Numbered from the stretch's first letter, positions 10,338 to 22,759 are shown. The stretch: DNA of 64,000 nt from Lottia gigantea (GCF_000327385.1 NW_008710370.1:2528235-2592234), one strand, 5' to 3'. Numbers and translations: made by a program. The notes: a model not told the origin generated them from the sequence alone.

Positions 10338-13048
10338 ATGAATAAAATTGAAATTTTAGACAATAAAAAATTCATATCAATTAAAATTTTAGACGATGTT
10401 ATTGACAAGATTATCTCTGATGAATTAAAAAATATGAATAAAATTGATAAATTCATATCAAATGAACTTTTTTACGATGTTATTAAGCTTATCACTAATG
10501 AATTTACAACATTTAAAGGGCAAATTGAAATAAATGGAGAGATAACTCAAGATGGAAAATACAAACAAGACATGAAATTTATAGGTTTTAATACCAAAAT
10601 TTTGTCAATTTCTTCACTGCGGTGGATAATAAATCGGATGCCTCCTGGTATTTCACAGGAAAAATGATTTTCCATAAAAACAATTTCAAAGAAATAAAAA
10701 GATCAAAAAAGGGTAGTGGTGTTACCCTACTCAAAAAGATAAAAGAATACACGGTATAAATTGTTATATACCGAGCGATGGATACTGCTTTGTAAAGTGC
10801 GTTAATCGTGTTTTAAACGAAGACTACACGAGAGAATTTCAAGATTTCATCAACAGTTTTTCAAAATCAAACAGAAAAGGAGTTATGACAACTGCTAGAA
10901 TCTGTGAATTCATTAAGAAATTTAATACTAATTTTCAAATTTATATGCCCAAACATAGACATTTTCAACCAAAGAAAGTAACCGAAGAATTAGATGGGGT
11001 ATTTTATTTACACAAAGAACATTTCTGTTTGATAAGAAGAAATAACAAAACCTTAGGCATTAAAGAAATAGAAGATAATTACGATGAAAATGTATGGAGA
11101 ACTTGTAGAGATGATAAAACGGTAATGCAAGTTTCACCTCTAAAACTAAACGTTTTTCCAACCATTCACGATGATTGTTTATACGCATGGGATTGCGAAA
11201 CCTACAACGAAAATAAAGCCATGTTAAACAGAATAAATAATCTCTTTCCAGATTTAAAGCCGACAGATCCCATTCCAGAAGAATTTTACAACAAACTCAT
11301 GACTAATATAGTAGAAATATTTGTAGGTACAGATTGCATCAATTAAATGTTACAACGTTTAGGAAAAATAGATCAGAAAAGAATAACATTAATTGCTCAT
11401 AACGCTAGCGGTTTTGATAACTGGATCATGATCAAAAACGTAAAAAAAATTACACAATGCCCTTTAAAAATGCCCAGAGGAATTCTGTCTCTACCTTTAA
11501 CTAATTCATTCACTGATGAAGATTTACAGAAAAAATGGAAAAGACAGAAAGAAATAAAGGGTAACTCTAATTATTTGCAAAATATTAATTTCATATGTTC
11601 CTATCAACACGAATCATCTAGTTTGGCAGCATGGGGAAATTCATCTAATCTACCAATGAATTTGAGAAAGATCGAGGATGTTATTAATGCAAAATACATT
11701 AAAGATAATTGGGAATCTTTAAGACACAAATGGGAACCTTACGCTAAAAGAGATACGTTATGTCTCGGAGCATGTTTGATAAAATACAATCAAGCAATGA
11801 AAAAAACTGTCTTCCAAAACGTTTCCAATAATCTAACGGCTCCTTCTTTATCTTTAAAGGGTTGGTATTATTTATATCATTACGATAAAGAAATGGTTGA
11901 AGAAGAATGGTATGAAAGTACTAGAATGGTTCCGAAACATATGGAAAAATAAAACGTAGAAAAAGTTTACTCACATACTCACCCTTTTATAAGATATTTT
12001 ATCAGACAAAGTACTAAAGGAGGAAGAGTTTCGGCAAATCGAAAATCATTTGAAACGGATAAAATGAATGAGATCTGCGCTTTATTAAAAGAATACAATG
12101 AAAGTGACACTGAAGGAATAATAGATTTATTCAAAGAATGCAGTGTTAACCCAAAAGATAAAACGGAAGTTCACGCTAAACTCAAAGAACTGGACTATTC
12201 TAAACTGATGGCATTTGATGCTAATGGGTTGTACGCAGAAGGTGAATATCCTAAAGCAGAAAGTGCCAGACCTTTTCGACTAGAGGAAAATGAAAAATTT
12301 GTCAAGCTCTTTAATGAGCAGAAATTCAGACCTAGAACTGCTATTTTAAAAGTCTGGTTTAAATATCCTACCAACATGTTCTTTCAACCCATACCAGCTA
12401 AAGATAAAATAACTTTTACGAATATAATAGGTAAGAAGGAAACTGGCACTAAAATCAGGTTTAGAAATGGTTTCTGTTCAGATGTTTTAACATCGGTTGA
12501 TATTCAAGAAATAGTGAAATCCGGTAGTAAAATTATTAAAATATTAGATGGAATAGTATATGAAGACAATTTTAAAACTCCACCATACAGAGATTATATT
12601 TTAATTTTGAAGGAATTAAGGAATAAATACAAAAAAGAAGGAGATAATTGCATGAATTTATTAGGTAATTCCTTATACAGTAAATCTATTCAGAAGGATA
12701 TAAATACATCGAGACATCTATGGAGTGAAGCGACTTTTAAAGCCAACTATGATTCACACGTCAAAAGCTATGAAAAAGTAAATGAGACCCAATATATCGT
12801 TCAGATTAATGACGAAGAAAAAGAGTTTGTTCCTCCAAAGGATTTTACTAGATTAACACCCGCTCATTTAGGTGCATTTATATTATCTCACAGTAAAAAA
12901 GTTATCTGAATCTCGTTAAGAGAAAAGCACCAAACAGTGAAGGAATTATGTATTCTTACAACGACGGAAAAGAATGAAACATAGATGAAAACTACGAATT
13001 TGATGATTACGATTATCTGACTATTCAAGAAGAGAATGAAGAGTGTTA
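10338..13048 (+). pseudogene. Polinton B protein-primed DNA polymerase B
   Basis: It shows the same landmarks as copy A: AWDCETYNE and AHNASGFDNW in the exonuclease-like region, MAFDANGLYA in the palm region and LLGNSLYSKS in the fingers region. The middle is closely similar to copy A while the N-terminus is much more diverged. The region is broken in several places and merges into the end of the convergent minor capsid gene. Confidence 0.85.
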
Positions 13049-13743
13049 ATTTTTTTGTCTTAAATGAAGTTGAATAACAATTTCCTGGTTACCAAAATCT
13101 ATAAACCTATTTTTACCATCTTTAATTTCCAGATTTATATCTTTAATCATAAAGGAATTAAGTGATAAATACGTCGTTTGAAATGGTTTCTCTATAATTC
13201 TATATCCAATCGGTACAGTGAATGTTGGAAGACTGTAAATAATCTGACGTTTATCAAATTGCAATGTGTATTTATCACATCGATATCATTCTCGATATTA
13301 GATTTGTGTGGTGCTAAAGTGGATTGGGTGTATAGTCGTTTATCAAATCCTAGTAACGTATTCAATGAATTTTCTACGTTGAAATCAACTTGAAAATTAT
13401 TTCTTAATATCAATTTTATTTTGTTAAGATTCAAATTACCTTCGAATTCAATATTGTTTTTACCACTCACGCTTCCTGCATATTCAAATAAGTATTCGTT
13501 AATGGCTATGTATTCATAGCTTCCTGGTAGTAAACGTATGGTTTTGAACGTAACTCCGTTATCTGTTGATATTTTTATTTGGTTATTTTTTTCGTTGATA
13601 TTTCTAATGGAATTGTAAACAGAGAAATACTTTAATCCCAATTCATATTCTTGATTGCGATCGAGTTCGTACTCATAGTCTAGAGACAATTTAATGTCTG
13701 ATTTATTCGAGGTGATGACGAATAGTTGTTCTTTATTTGACAT
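13046..13743 (-). pseudogene. Polinton B minor capsid (penton-like) protein
   Basis: A close homologue of 2227-2958, beginning MSNKEQLFVITSNKSDIK and ending with a VIQLHLRQ strand. It is convergent with the polymerase, as in copy A. Single jelly-roll penton by family. Broken. Confidence 0.8.
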
Positions 13744-13810
13744 TTTTTAATGACTATTTTTATCTATGATACCTTTCTCTAGGAGTCTTTTTAATATACA
13801 ATTTACTTCA

Positions 13811-14545
13811 TTATATTGTCTGTGCGTTCGATGTCCTTCCTTCATTGCCAAGTATTTCCTTGTTGTTGTCGGATAAAAACGTTATACCTTCTCCAGATAC
13901 CATATCTTCGAATTCGTCTATTTCTTGTGTGATAGGAGGATGCTCTTCAGCATAATCACCTAACTCCTCTTCATCACGTTCAATTACTCTTTTATATAGT
14001 TTAACTTCTTTTGATCTTCTTGTTTCGGGTCCTGACTTTCTTATTGTATCTAGAAATTTGGAGTATGCTACTAAATCCTTGTAATCGGCATTGCCAGCAT
14101 CCTCCCCATTCATTAAATCTATTAATCCTTTCGTTAATGTGTATATATAATCTTTTGTATCGATTATAAATTCGGGGGTATTTGCCCTAAATCTTACTCT
14201 AAATCCATTAAACCGTAACCCTGCTTCATCAATGATTGGTGAAATGCTCTTTGGTAAATCTGGGTCAGGGTTTGAAAAATAATGTTTTACATCATCTACT
14301 GTCCTAATTATAATACCATGATATTCAATCGCTTTGGGAGGTTCTATAGGAGGTGTAGTTTCTATAGGAGGGATAAGTCTCTTTTTAATATCCTCTTGAG
14401 ATTTTAATATGGGTTGAAATAGAGTTTGTAGATTTTCCGTTAATCCGAGTTGTTGTAATCTGTTATTTTCAACTTGGGTTTTTATTTTATTCTTAGCTTT
14501 GATATATTCTCTATTTCTTTTTAAAATATTATTCCAATTATCCAT
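13811..14545 (-). pseudogene. Polinton B conserved protein of unknown function
   Basis: A homologue of 1413-2237 starting MDNWNNILKRNREY, with the same coiled-coil-like N-terminus, middle part around LRFNGFRVRF and acidic linker. It lies downstream of the ATPase on the same strand, with which it shares one open frame here. Function unknown. Confidence 0.65.
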
Positions 14546-15226
14546 TATAAAAAAATAAAATAAACATATGCCGATCATAACTCTTTCACCCGCAGGTTTT
14601 CTAGTATTTACAAATACATATCCATGTTCATCTGGGTTTCTCCATTGACCTTTACAAACCTTTTTAAATGCATCTCTGTCCATTCCGTGATTTATCGACT
14701 GAATGATTTGAGATAAATCTTTATCGTTTAATTCAAATAATAAAAAACAATTTGCATTTTTTCTAATGAACATAGAATCCATCCCGTAAAAAGATTGGGA
14801 TTGGTATATGCAGTGACAGTTGTGATGTCTTCCCTTCGTGAAGAATTCTTGTTGAACAGCTTGATTTCTTTGCGCTACGCAGTCGTCAAACAATATTAAG
14901 TTCTTTCGTTTGCTATCAATATTAGACAAGTCTAGATCATTAACATTTTTCGTAAGAAAAACTTTTATATCCGTTGGATTCTTTGCTTCGATGTAGTTAT
15001 CTATGATATCTTTTATTTCCACTTCTTCTTCGTAATATTGAAATAGGTCTTGAACATCTTTCTTTGGTAGATATTCTAAAGCTTTGAGAAATTGATAATA
15101 CGATTGCTCTGGTGTTGTTTTGTAGATATACAGAGAATCGAAATCTAAAAGGTTTGGTGTTGTCAACATGTTAAAAGTGAGATGAGTTTTCCCAGAACCG
15201 GAACTACCGCAGATACACATGAGCAT
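14546..15226 (-). pseudogene. Polinton B packaging ATPase
   Basis: The N-terminus shows a Walker A motif, GSSGSGKTHL, and a Walker B-like NLILFDD about 100 residues later. The family is the FtsK/HerA-like ATPase that packages genomes of Polintons and adintoviruses. It is followed by the conserved protein and preceded by the pVI-like gene. This stretch reads well, within a broken element. Confidence 0.85.
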
Positions 15227-15280
15227 TGGGTTATTAGGAAATATTTCTGAATGATTAAATTTTTTATCCGTTTTTTATTA

Positions 15281-15860
15281 TTATATTGTTCCAAAAATCA
15301 CTCCTTCTCCTTTATACTTTGAAAGAAATATTCCTTCTCCAATGTGTATATTTTTTAAAAATATTCCATTACCCTTGTGTTTGACTTTGACTTCACCCGT
15401 GTCAATACTATCTACTAATTTATTTAATCCTTGTTTAACAGTTTTCTTGGTTTCTTCCCCAAATCTTTTTCCAAATTCTTTTATTGTGCCTATCATTTCT
15501 CCCACTCCTGAACCTCATGCCTCCTTTTCCATTGCTAAATTGTGTCTACGTGCTTCGGTGTTTGCAGCGGCTTCAGCTTTCTTTGCGTTGTCAGCTTTGA
15601 CTGCGGCAAATATTCCTCCAGTAGCTGCACCCGCCGCGGTAATACCAGCAAATATTAAAGGAAGGAGAGGTAAAAATCCACCTTCTTTTGCGTTTGCGTC
15701 AATTCTTTCTAAATCCATATCGTCTCTGACTTTACAATATTTGTATTTATCAATAAGTTTTTTAGTTATACTGATTTTTTTACCGTTGACAGTTATTACA
15801 GTAGGGGAATCTGTTTCAACAGCTTCTATTATTTACATAACTAAAGTTTCTACTTTCATT
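15281..15860 (-). pseudogene. Polinton B pVI/pX-like protein
   Basis: The region has a Gly/Ala-rich hydrophobic stretch (GGFLPLLPLIFAGITAAGAA), an Ala/Glu-rich helix and a basic tail with KVKHKGNGIFLKN, as in copy A. It is likely an internal, membrane-active capsid protein. Broken. Confidence 0.6.
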
Positions 15861-15876
15861 TTTAAGGGTGTATTTT

Positions 15877-17142
15877 TTACTCAATTCTTATCATTCTTCT
15901 ATCTGCTATTTTAATTAAATGTTTTGCTTCTTCCAATAATAAACAATAACCTGTTACATCTCCTTGTGTTTTTTCAATATGAATATTTATGTTCACTCCT
16001 GTTTTGAAAAGATCTTCTTGGTGAGCTGATAGATCAAAACAGAAGATTGGATGATTAAGTGCAAAATCTACATATTCGAACTGAGGTAGATTTCCAAATA
16101 ATTCACACATATTTTTATCGTTTCTATACAATTCATTATAATCCTTTGTGGTTGGATTAATTGTTAAAGGTTGGTTAGGATAATTATCGTTATTTAATCT
16201 TACTTGAACTCTATGGATTAAAGGATCTTGAGTTTGGTTCATTGCCACTCTAAAGGATTCTCCCGTTAAAGTCATGCTACCTAATGTTAAACGATGAAGA
16301 AAAGCTATTTCAATATCTTTAGTTAACGAGTTGAATATTCTCATTTCCACTTCAATTGATGGTGTAATTACGGGTTTGAAAAGTTGGAGATTCGTTATTT
16401 CTAATTTTTCATCTGAACTATTCTCTCCAAAGAATATCTTATCGTCGTTGATTTCTCTTTGTAGATGAATTTTATATGGTAAGCCTATGGAAACTTTTCT
16501 GTGTTCCAACAGACCGAATAAAGGATATAAGTTCCAATTTACGTAATTACCCCACCTGTTATTCTCAACAACATTATTATACTGAAGTACTCGTTTTTCG
16601 AATCCATGATTAGCTGCTCGTCCTACTCTTTCTATTGTGTTTCGAGCAACAACTCTCACTCTAGCTAAATTGGCATCATTTGCAAGATTTCTTACCGGTT
16701 CCTTTAAAATACTTCCATCGCCAACATCGGGTATCCAACCTGAGACTGAATCGAAATCTTTGGGATATAAAACTGTTTTTAACATTTTGTCGAATTCCCC
16801 AGGGTGTTATATTGTTTCTATCGGATTTGAACCAGCTTCCAAAACCATCTCGCTAAATAAAGATGGAAAGAAATTGTTTTCTAACGTTGTATTTGTATGT
16901 GGAACACGATTTTCATTGGGAGTTCCATCTTTAATTTTGACATGGCATCTGAAATAAGCATCGGAAAGAAGCAACCAATTCGATAATGAATTTATTTCGA
17001 AGGTAATTCTACCACCATCATTCAATTGGGATTTAGAACCAACAGTGGGTGAGATGATAATATAATCCTCTTTTTTCTTGTTAAATGAATAACGAATCGG
17101 ATCGTATAATTTAAAGATTGGATCTAGTATTTTATTTGCCAT
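15877..17142 (-). pseudogene. Polinton B major capsid protein
   Basis: The N-terminal part (MANKILDPIFKLYDPIRYSF, then SNWLLLSDAYFRCHVKIKDG) and the main part (from MLKTVLYPKDFDS to the end) match the Polinton double jelly-roll major capsid protein, about 420 residues in total. It lies at the outer edge of the element. Broken. Confidence 0.85.
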
Positions 17143-17260
17143 TTTTAAGGTTTAAAATTTGAGTAGAAAATTTCAAAAAGAGTTATCTCCCTTCTACATT
17201 ATTTTAATATGCTTTTTTGATGGAATGTAGGAAATTGATTGAAGGTGTTTTTAGTGTATA

Positions 17261-17350
17261 GGTCTTTTTTAATGTAAGAATTTATGAAATGTAGGATGTT
17301 TTATGAAATGTAGGATGTTTTGCTGTAAGAATTTATGAAATGTAGGGAAT
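17261..17350. repeat. short tandem repeat of a TTTATGAAATGTAGG-like unit
   Basis: Three copies of TTTATGAAATGTAGG occur within 90 bases, and a related GGAATGTAGG occurs near 17221. It lies between the end of Polinton B and the palindromic triplet repeat. Possibly a degenerate edge of the same array. Confidence 0.7.
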
Positions 17351-17360
17351 TTAGGTCTTT

Positions 17361-17642
17361 TTTGGGAGCTTATAGATAGGTTGCATTTCCCCCATGAAAT
17401 GAAATGGAATGGGATGGGGAATCCCCTATGCGACCAATCTATAAGCTCATATACTCTTTTTGGGAGCTTATATATTGGTCGCATTTTCCCCATGAAATGA
17501 AATGGAATGGGGAATCCCCTATGCGACCAATCTGTAAGCTCATATACTCTTTTTGGGAGCTTATATATTGGTCGCATTTTCCCCATGAAATGAAATGGAA
17601 TGGGGGAATCCCCTATGCGACCAATCTATAAGCTCATATACT
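17361..17642. repeat. three tandem units of a 93-bp palindromic repeat
   Basis: Each unit begins TTTTGGGAGCTTATA and ends with the inverse (TATAAGCT plus CATATACT). The outer arms include ATTGGTCGCAT on the left and ATGCGACCAAT on the right, around a GAAATGGAATGGGG centre. Every unit can therefore fold into a hairpin, and units 2 and 3 are nearly identical. It may be a tandemly amplified MITE. Confidence 0.9.
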
Positions 17643-18590
17643 ACTTACAATTCATCAAAATTGTACTCCAAAGTGTTAATAATTAGTACAGTGGTGTAAC
17701 CTATTTTCTTGGATATAAGGATTCAACACCGAATTTTGTCAAAGTTAAAAAATCAGATTTTTTTTTTTATGTCTCAGATGTTTCCTGAGATATTCTAGAA
17801 AATTATTAAAATTGGTTTATTTCGATTTTCTTTATGAATCCTTCACTTTGACCCATATTTCATGTGCAACCAACTCGGCAACGGCGGCAGAATGCTTCAC
17901 CTATTTTTGGTACAATGTTTGATCTATAAATAAGTCTAGGAAAACACGTTGTATGGATACCAGGTGGTATAATTAACTTCTCTTAGTATTTATCTTTAAT
18001 ATCAATTCATTATAACTAGTGACAACTCCTTCAAAGAACCAGGATTTAAAAAAAAAATTGTGACTGACAAAATAAGATACATAGCGTGATTTATTGCTAA
18101 AAGTCACTGAAACAACATAAGAATATGGTCCACTTTGTGTTCTATAGAAATTTTCTGCTGACACGGAATCCGCTAGTTGATCACGTTACTTCATTGTTGG
18201 ACTACATTCTAGCAGACGACACTTGGAATTCCGATTACCGCTTGGGATTATAAGGAAATTCGGCCGATAACAAATGGTGACCTTTGGTAATAACTGAAAT
18301 TCGCCATTTTGTATTTGTCAAGTATACATTAATACATTTTACCTTGCTTGAAACTACTGGGTTCATTCTACTAGCTGATATTGTGCAGACAACCCATTTT
18401 TTTCAAAACAAGCTAATGCGGAGGTTGCGCAAGGTCGCTCATGTAAATTATTAAACATTTCCGGAAATCCATGAAAAATAGGTTTCCACGAAATTAAGTT
18501 ACTTGACTGTAATAATTAACCCGGCTGGAAATGACATATTTAAAAAAATATCCCGGTACCAAGAGGGTTAAGAGTGCTATTTATAATTAT
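17643..18590. other. non-coding intron sequence, nothing recognised
   Basis: AT-rich sequence without credible open frames. I see no known element. It lies upstream of the first recognised PLC exon and is presumably intron. Confidence 0.6.
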
Positions 18591-18990
18591 GTATCTTCTT
18601 GACCAAACTGAATTTTTTTTAAAAGGGTTAATTAAAAAATTGTATATTATCACCCCATGAATGAACTTTATTGAAAACAAAAAATACAAAAGTATTTTAC
18701 ATGAGTTTTATATGAATTATTGACCTTTTTCTTGAAAACAGTATCAAAAAAGTATTTTATATGAGTTAATGACCTCTATCTTGAAAGCACTTTAGATTTT
18801 TAGATTTTGACAAAACTTGGTTTATATTGTTCAGCATCACCCCAAAAAGTTAAAAAAAAAAAGGTGTATTACTTTGAAGGTTGAATATTTCATACTGGTG
18901 ATTGGAACTGTACCTCCAAAGAAATTTTATTCAAAATCAAAGCTGCCTGTGGGTGTATATGTATATTACCTTGCCTGGCAAGCTATCTTA
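18590..18990 (+). mobile_element. HINE-like fragment ending just before a PLC exon
   Basis: The right part shares GGTTGAATATTTCATACTGG and the AAAGCTGCC...GTGGG terminus with copies at 40400-41015 and 49731-50974. It ends in ATTACCTTGCCTGGCAAGCTATCTT, including the terminal hairpin at 18970-18982. The last element base is only about 23 bases from the exon start at 19014. The left boundary is approximate. Confidence 0.75.
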
Positions 18991-19013
18991 TCATAATTTG
19001 GATTTATTTACAG

Positions 19014-19224
19014 GTTATTTAAGTTTAGATGGATTTTGCCGATATTTGATGTCTGATGAGAATGCCCCAGTTTTTCTAGACAGATTGGATATCTATGTTG
19101 ATATGGATCAACCATTAGCTCATTATTTCATCAATTCATCTCATAATACTTATCTAACTGGAAGACAGTTTGGAGGACGCTCTAGTGTTGAAATGTATCG
19201 TCAAGTCCTTCTTTCCGGTTGCAG
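19014..19224 (+). CDS. phospholipase C beta (norpA/PLCB4-like), exon with start of X domain
   Basis: This exon encodes the end of the EF-hand region and the start of the catalytic X domain of phosphoinositide-specific PLC beta, which cleaves PIP2 into IP3 and diacylglycerol at the membrane downstream of Gq. The peptide contains [19 protein letters not shown] and [16 protein letters not shown]. The His-Asn pair in SSHNTYL matches the first catalytic histidine and a calcium ligand of PLC enzymes. The acceptor is TTTATTTACAG and the donor is CAG/GTAGAT. The exon begins after the first base of a Gly codon and ends after two bases of an Arg codon (AG), which the next exon completes. The open frame runs further left but that part is intron and repeat. 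No disabling change is seen. Confidence 0.93.
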
Positions 19225-20635
19225 GTAGATATTGATGTGATATATTTTTATTTACTGATATGACATATCTATGTCTGTCTGTCTCTCAGATTGTCCACAA
19301 TAGGTCAAAAACATTCTGGAATTTATCTTATTTTGACTTATCCAAGGATGTACCTTATCCTAAATAAAGATTAGAAGACCTGTGTTATACAGATCTTTGT
19401 ATGCCTAAAATAAAGTGTTAAAACCATCAAATTTTTCAAACCCCTGTCAATTGTTTATTACCTTGGTTTAATTGGTTTTAGAAACTCTTAACATCAAACT
19501 TTGCATGTCGAAATGTCAAATGGGGAATGTTTGTTTCGGAGGGAAATTTTTAGAATAAGAAAGCTGGAAAACATTTCATTTTTGTGACGAATCGCAATTT
19601 TTACTTGCAAAGTTAATATCGCCCTACTTGAATCATACCATTCCCTGCTTGCAAGTTGGGGAGTTTTTAAGATTTAGAAGTCATTTTCTGATGAATATCA
19701 TGTATAAATATTTTTTTCTACTGAATCCTTGACAGTGCTGCACATTGAAGGGGAGAGGACTTAAGACAAAACTAGCCAAAAAGACTTGAATCATACCATT
19801 CCCTGCATGCAAGTTGGGAAGTTTTTAAAATTTAGAAGTCATTTCCTGATGAATATCATGTATAAATATTTTTTTTCTACTGAATCCTTGACAGTGCTGA
19901 ACATTGAGGGGGAGAGAACTTAGGACAAAACTTGCCAAAAAGACATAAAGTTTTCCTTCAAGAACTTTGTCTGAATTCATATAAATATTTAGAAATCTCA
20001 AGGCATGACCATATTTAAGTCGATTGGCAGGTAAAAATGAAAGGATCTTCACACAAAAAAAAAATCATGATATTTCATCAACAATCATTTGTCTCAGATT
20101 GCTGGAAATGGTGTTCATCCTTATCTTGCGTTTGTCTGCAGATAACCTTCAGACTTCCCTTCCAATAGCGTACAATACCCCACCCCTGAAGTAAAACTGT
20201 TCGTCAACGCATCGTCCAATTTCAATCTTGTTTGATCAGTTTACATAGTCTTAAGCAATGAGTTTAATTGGATAGAAACTCTCGCATTCATTGCAGTAAC
20301 AAACTATTGAAATGATTGTGAGTTGGCATTGAATGGCTTTTAGCAATTGTGAGTACATATGTAGACAACATTCACCATAGCAATGATAGAATTCAGGTAT
20401 TACTGAAAGCAAGATAACATCTAAGTATAACTGATAGATAAATGGTATACAGGTATGATTGAATGAAAGATAGCTTACACATTATGATTAAATTCATTGC
20501 TTAATCTCATAAAACCGGATCAAGGGATTAACGGTTATTTTTTCGTTCCCAGTAGTTTAGTTGAAGTTCAATGATGTCACTTTCCTTGGTAAAGGCGGTA
20601 GGACTACGTACTTTTTTCTTTAGCGGATTATTTTT
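19225..20635. other. PLC intron 1, proximal part
   Basis: The region is non-coding apart from a tandem duplication at 19627-19942. The stretch 20328-20370 shares ATTTAGCAATTGTGAGTAC-like sequence with the palindromic elements at 32728-33006 and 39878-40005, so an old fragment of that family may be here. Nothing else recognised. Confidence 0.6.
19627..19942. repeat. tandem duplication, 158-bp unit
   Basis: Two copies begin CTTGAATCATACCATTCCCT at 19627 and 19785. They differ at about ten positions by eye, so the duplication is old enough to have diverged. Confidence 0.9.
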
Positions 20636-21746
20636 CATACGCCCACGTGGAAATGTGGATGTATATTGCCGTCGCCCCTGTCCGTCGGTCCGTCCGTCCG
20701 TTCGTTCACATTTCTTGTAGGCGCGATAGAGGTTACAATTTTTATCCGATTTTGATGAAACAAAATTGGTAATAATCGGATGAACGGTTTCAAAGTTATT
20801 GCCCTTGACTTAGTAAAAATGCGACTAATTTGCCTTGTAGGCACGATAGAGACTACAGTTTTCATCCAATCTTGATGGAACTTGGTATGTATGTATATAT
20901 TGATGATATCTGGGTCAAGTTCAAAATTGGTAATAATCAGATGAACAGTTTCAAACGCGTCAAATTTGCCTTGTAGGCACGATAGAGACTACAGTTTTCA
21001 TCCAATCTTGATGGAACATGGTATGCATGTATATATTGATGAGATCTCATTCAAGTTCGAAATTGGTAATAATCGGATGAACGGTTTCAGAGTAATTGTG
21101 CTTGACTTAGTAAAAACGTGTCAAATTTGCCCTTGTAGGCAAGATAGAGAATACAGTTTTTATCCGATCTTGATGAAACTTGGTATGCATGTATATATTG
21201 ATGAGTTCTCAGTCAAGTGAGTAATTGGTAACAATCAGATGATTTGTTTCAGAGTTAATCAAATTTCGATTTTAGGCAGGATAGAAACTACAGTTTTTAT
21301 CCAACCTAGATGGAACTTGGTATGCATGTATATATTGATGAGATCTCTCTCGAGTTCGAGTTCGTAATTGGTAACAATCCGATGAAGGGTTTCGTAGTTA
21401 TTGCCCTAGTAAAAACTTGTCAAATTCGGCTTGCAGGCACGTTACAGACTACAGTTTTTATCCAATCTTGATGAAACTAGATGTACAAGATGAAATCTTG
21501 GTCAAGTTAGAAATTGGTAATAATCGAATCAACAGTTTCCGAGTTATTGCCCTTGTGTGTACAGCAATGAGACATTGTTCATGTTTGAATTTCATGATAA
21601 CTTGATGAACTGTTTCAGGTTTTTACCTTGACTTATGGATGATTTTAAGATTATTTAAAAATTTATTATTAAGCCACTAAAGATTTTGTTTTCATTCTGA
21701 CAGCTGGTAGTGGGCGTATGTTATCTTGCCTGGCAAGCTATCTTTT
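20636..21746 (+). mobile_element. HINE-like element with internal tandem repeats, copy 1
   Basis: The 5' end carries CATACGCCCAC (20636-20646), followed by a GTCCGTCGGTCCGTCC-rich leader. The body is five or so imperfect units of about 140-160 bp, each with a GGCACGATAGAGACTACAG-like start and GAGTTATTGCCCTTGACTTA. The 3' end carries the inverted motif GTGGGCGTATG (21710-21720), then hairpin CTTGCCTGGCAAG (21725-21737) and CTATCTTT. Inverted subterminal motifs, a central tandem array and a terminal hairpin are the layout of Helentron-associated elements. No protein is encoded. Confidence 0.75.
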
Positions 21747-21857
21747 GAATGTTTACCCATGTCTTGTGCTATGGAGTATTAACATTAGTTGGATCAACAA
21801 AATATGTTTGTGAATGCAATAGATTTTGCATTTTTTATCAGATTTATATGATATTTG

Positions 21858-22510
21858 GTCACGAAGGTGCAGGATCCGAGTTAAGCACTTAAAATAGAAA
21901 ATAGCTCAAGAATAGCCCCAAAGAAAAAGTGCAAAATTATCCAAACTTTTCTATTTGCAGCTCTATTTTCAGTTATTTCTAGCTAAAATTGCGCTAATTT
22001 AGGAAAGGATTGAAATTATTATAAGTATCTTCTAGTCTGCTATTCTCGGCTCTATTTTTAGCTATTTCTAGCTAAAATTGCGCTAATTTAGAAAATAATT
22101 AAAATTATTCTGAGTACCTAGTCTGCTTTTCTCAGCTATTTCTAGCTAAAATTGTGCTAATTTAGAAAATATTTGAAATTATTCTGAGTACCTTGTCTGC
22201 TATTCTCAGCTCTATTTTCAGCTATTTCTAGTTACAATGGTGCTTTTTTTTAAAAGTCTTATTTAGTTTTGATTATATTTAAGAATAACTAGCTATTAGA
22301 GGCTATTTTACAAAATTTTGATAATTATTGTAAGTCTAATTTCAGGTCTATTTTCAGCTATTTCTAGTAGATAATTATTGTGGGTCCAAACTTTTCGATT
22401 TTCAGCTCTATTTTCAGCTATTTCTAGCTAAAATAGTGCTATTTTAGAAAAATATTGAAATTATTCTGAATACCTAGTCTGCTATTCTCAGCTCTATTGT
22501 CGGATATTTT
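21858..22510. repeat. left arm array of foldback-like composite 1
   Basis: Six or more imperfect units of about 80-90 bp contain TCAGCTATTTCTAGCTAAAAT and TAGTCTGCTATTCTCAGCTC. The same units occur in inverse orientation at 27340-27560 and 32100-32716. Confidence 0.85.
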
Positions 22511-22759
22511 CTGCATTCTTACTTGCTTTGAAAAACATGAGACATGCTAAATCGCCTCAAAAGATAAAATAGGCGTTAATTTACCAAACCCCATAAAAAC
22601 TTATTTTGAACTTGGTCGCATGAAAATTATTTTTCCAAAAATTTGATTAGGTTAGTTTTTGGTTTTACATATAATAATTTAGTCTATTAATAAGTGTCCA
22701 AAATATATTGCAATAAAATATCACAAAATGTACATAGAAATGCTTTTTCCAAACGCTAT

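Larger units (their letters stand above)
10091..17150. mobile_element. Polinton/Maverick (adintovirus-like) fossil, copy B
   Basis: This second element holds the polymerase on + and, convergent on -, the minor capsid protein, conserved protein, packaging ATPase, pVI-like protein and major capsid protein. It is inverted relative to copy A, and no integrase, protease or fibre genes were found, so only part of the element is present. Some peptides are almost identical to copy A and others much less so (polymerase N-terminus). Broken in roughly eight places. Probably of similar age to copy A. Confidence 0.9.

Noticed and set aside
1-17150. Polinton pair as an assembly palindrome of one element
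   Set aside because: The two copies differ strongly in the polymerase N-terminus and in gene content, so they are separate elements.
17269-17631. Open frames with repeated IYKLPKRVYEL on - and its + strand shadow
   Set aside because: They are translations of the 93-bp palindromic tandem repeat.
20635-21605. Small frames such as PCRHDRDYSFHPILM within hairpin elements
   Set aside because: They follow the internal tandem units and have no independent support.
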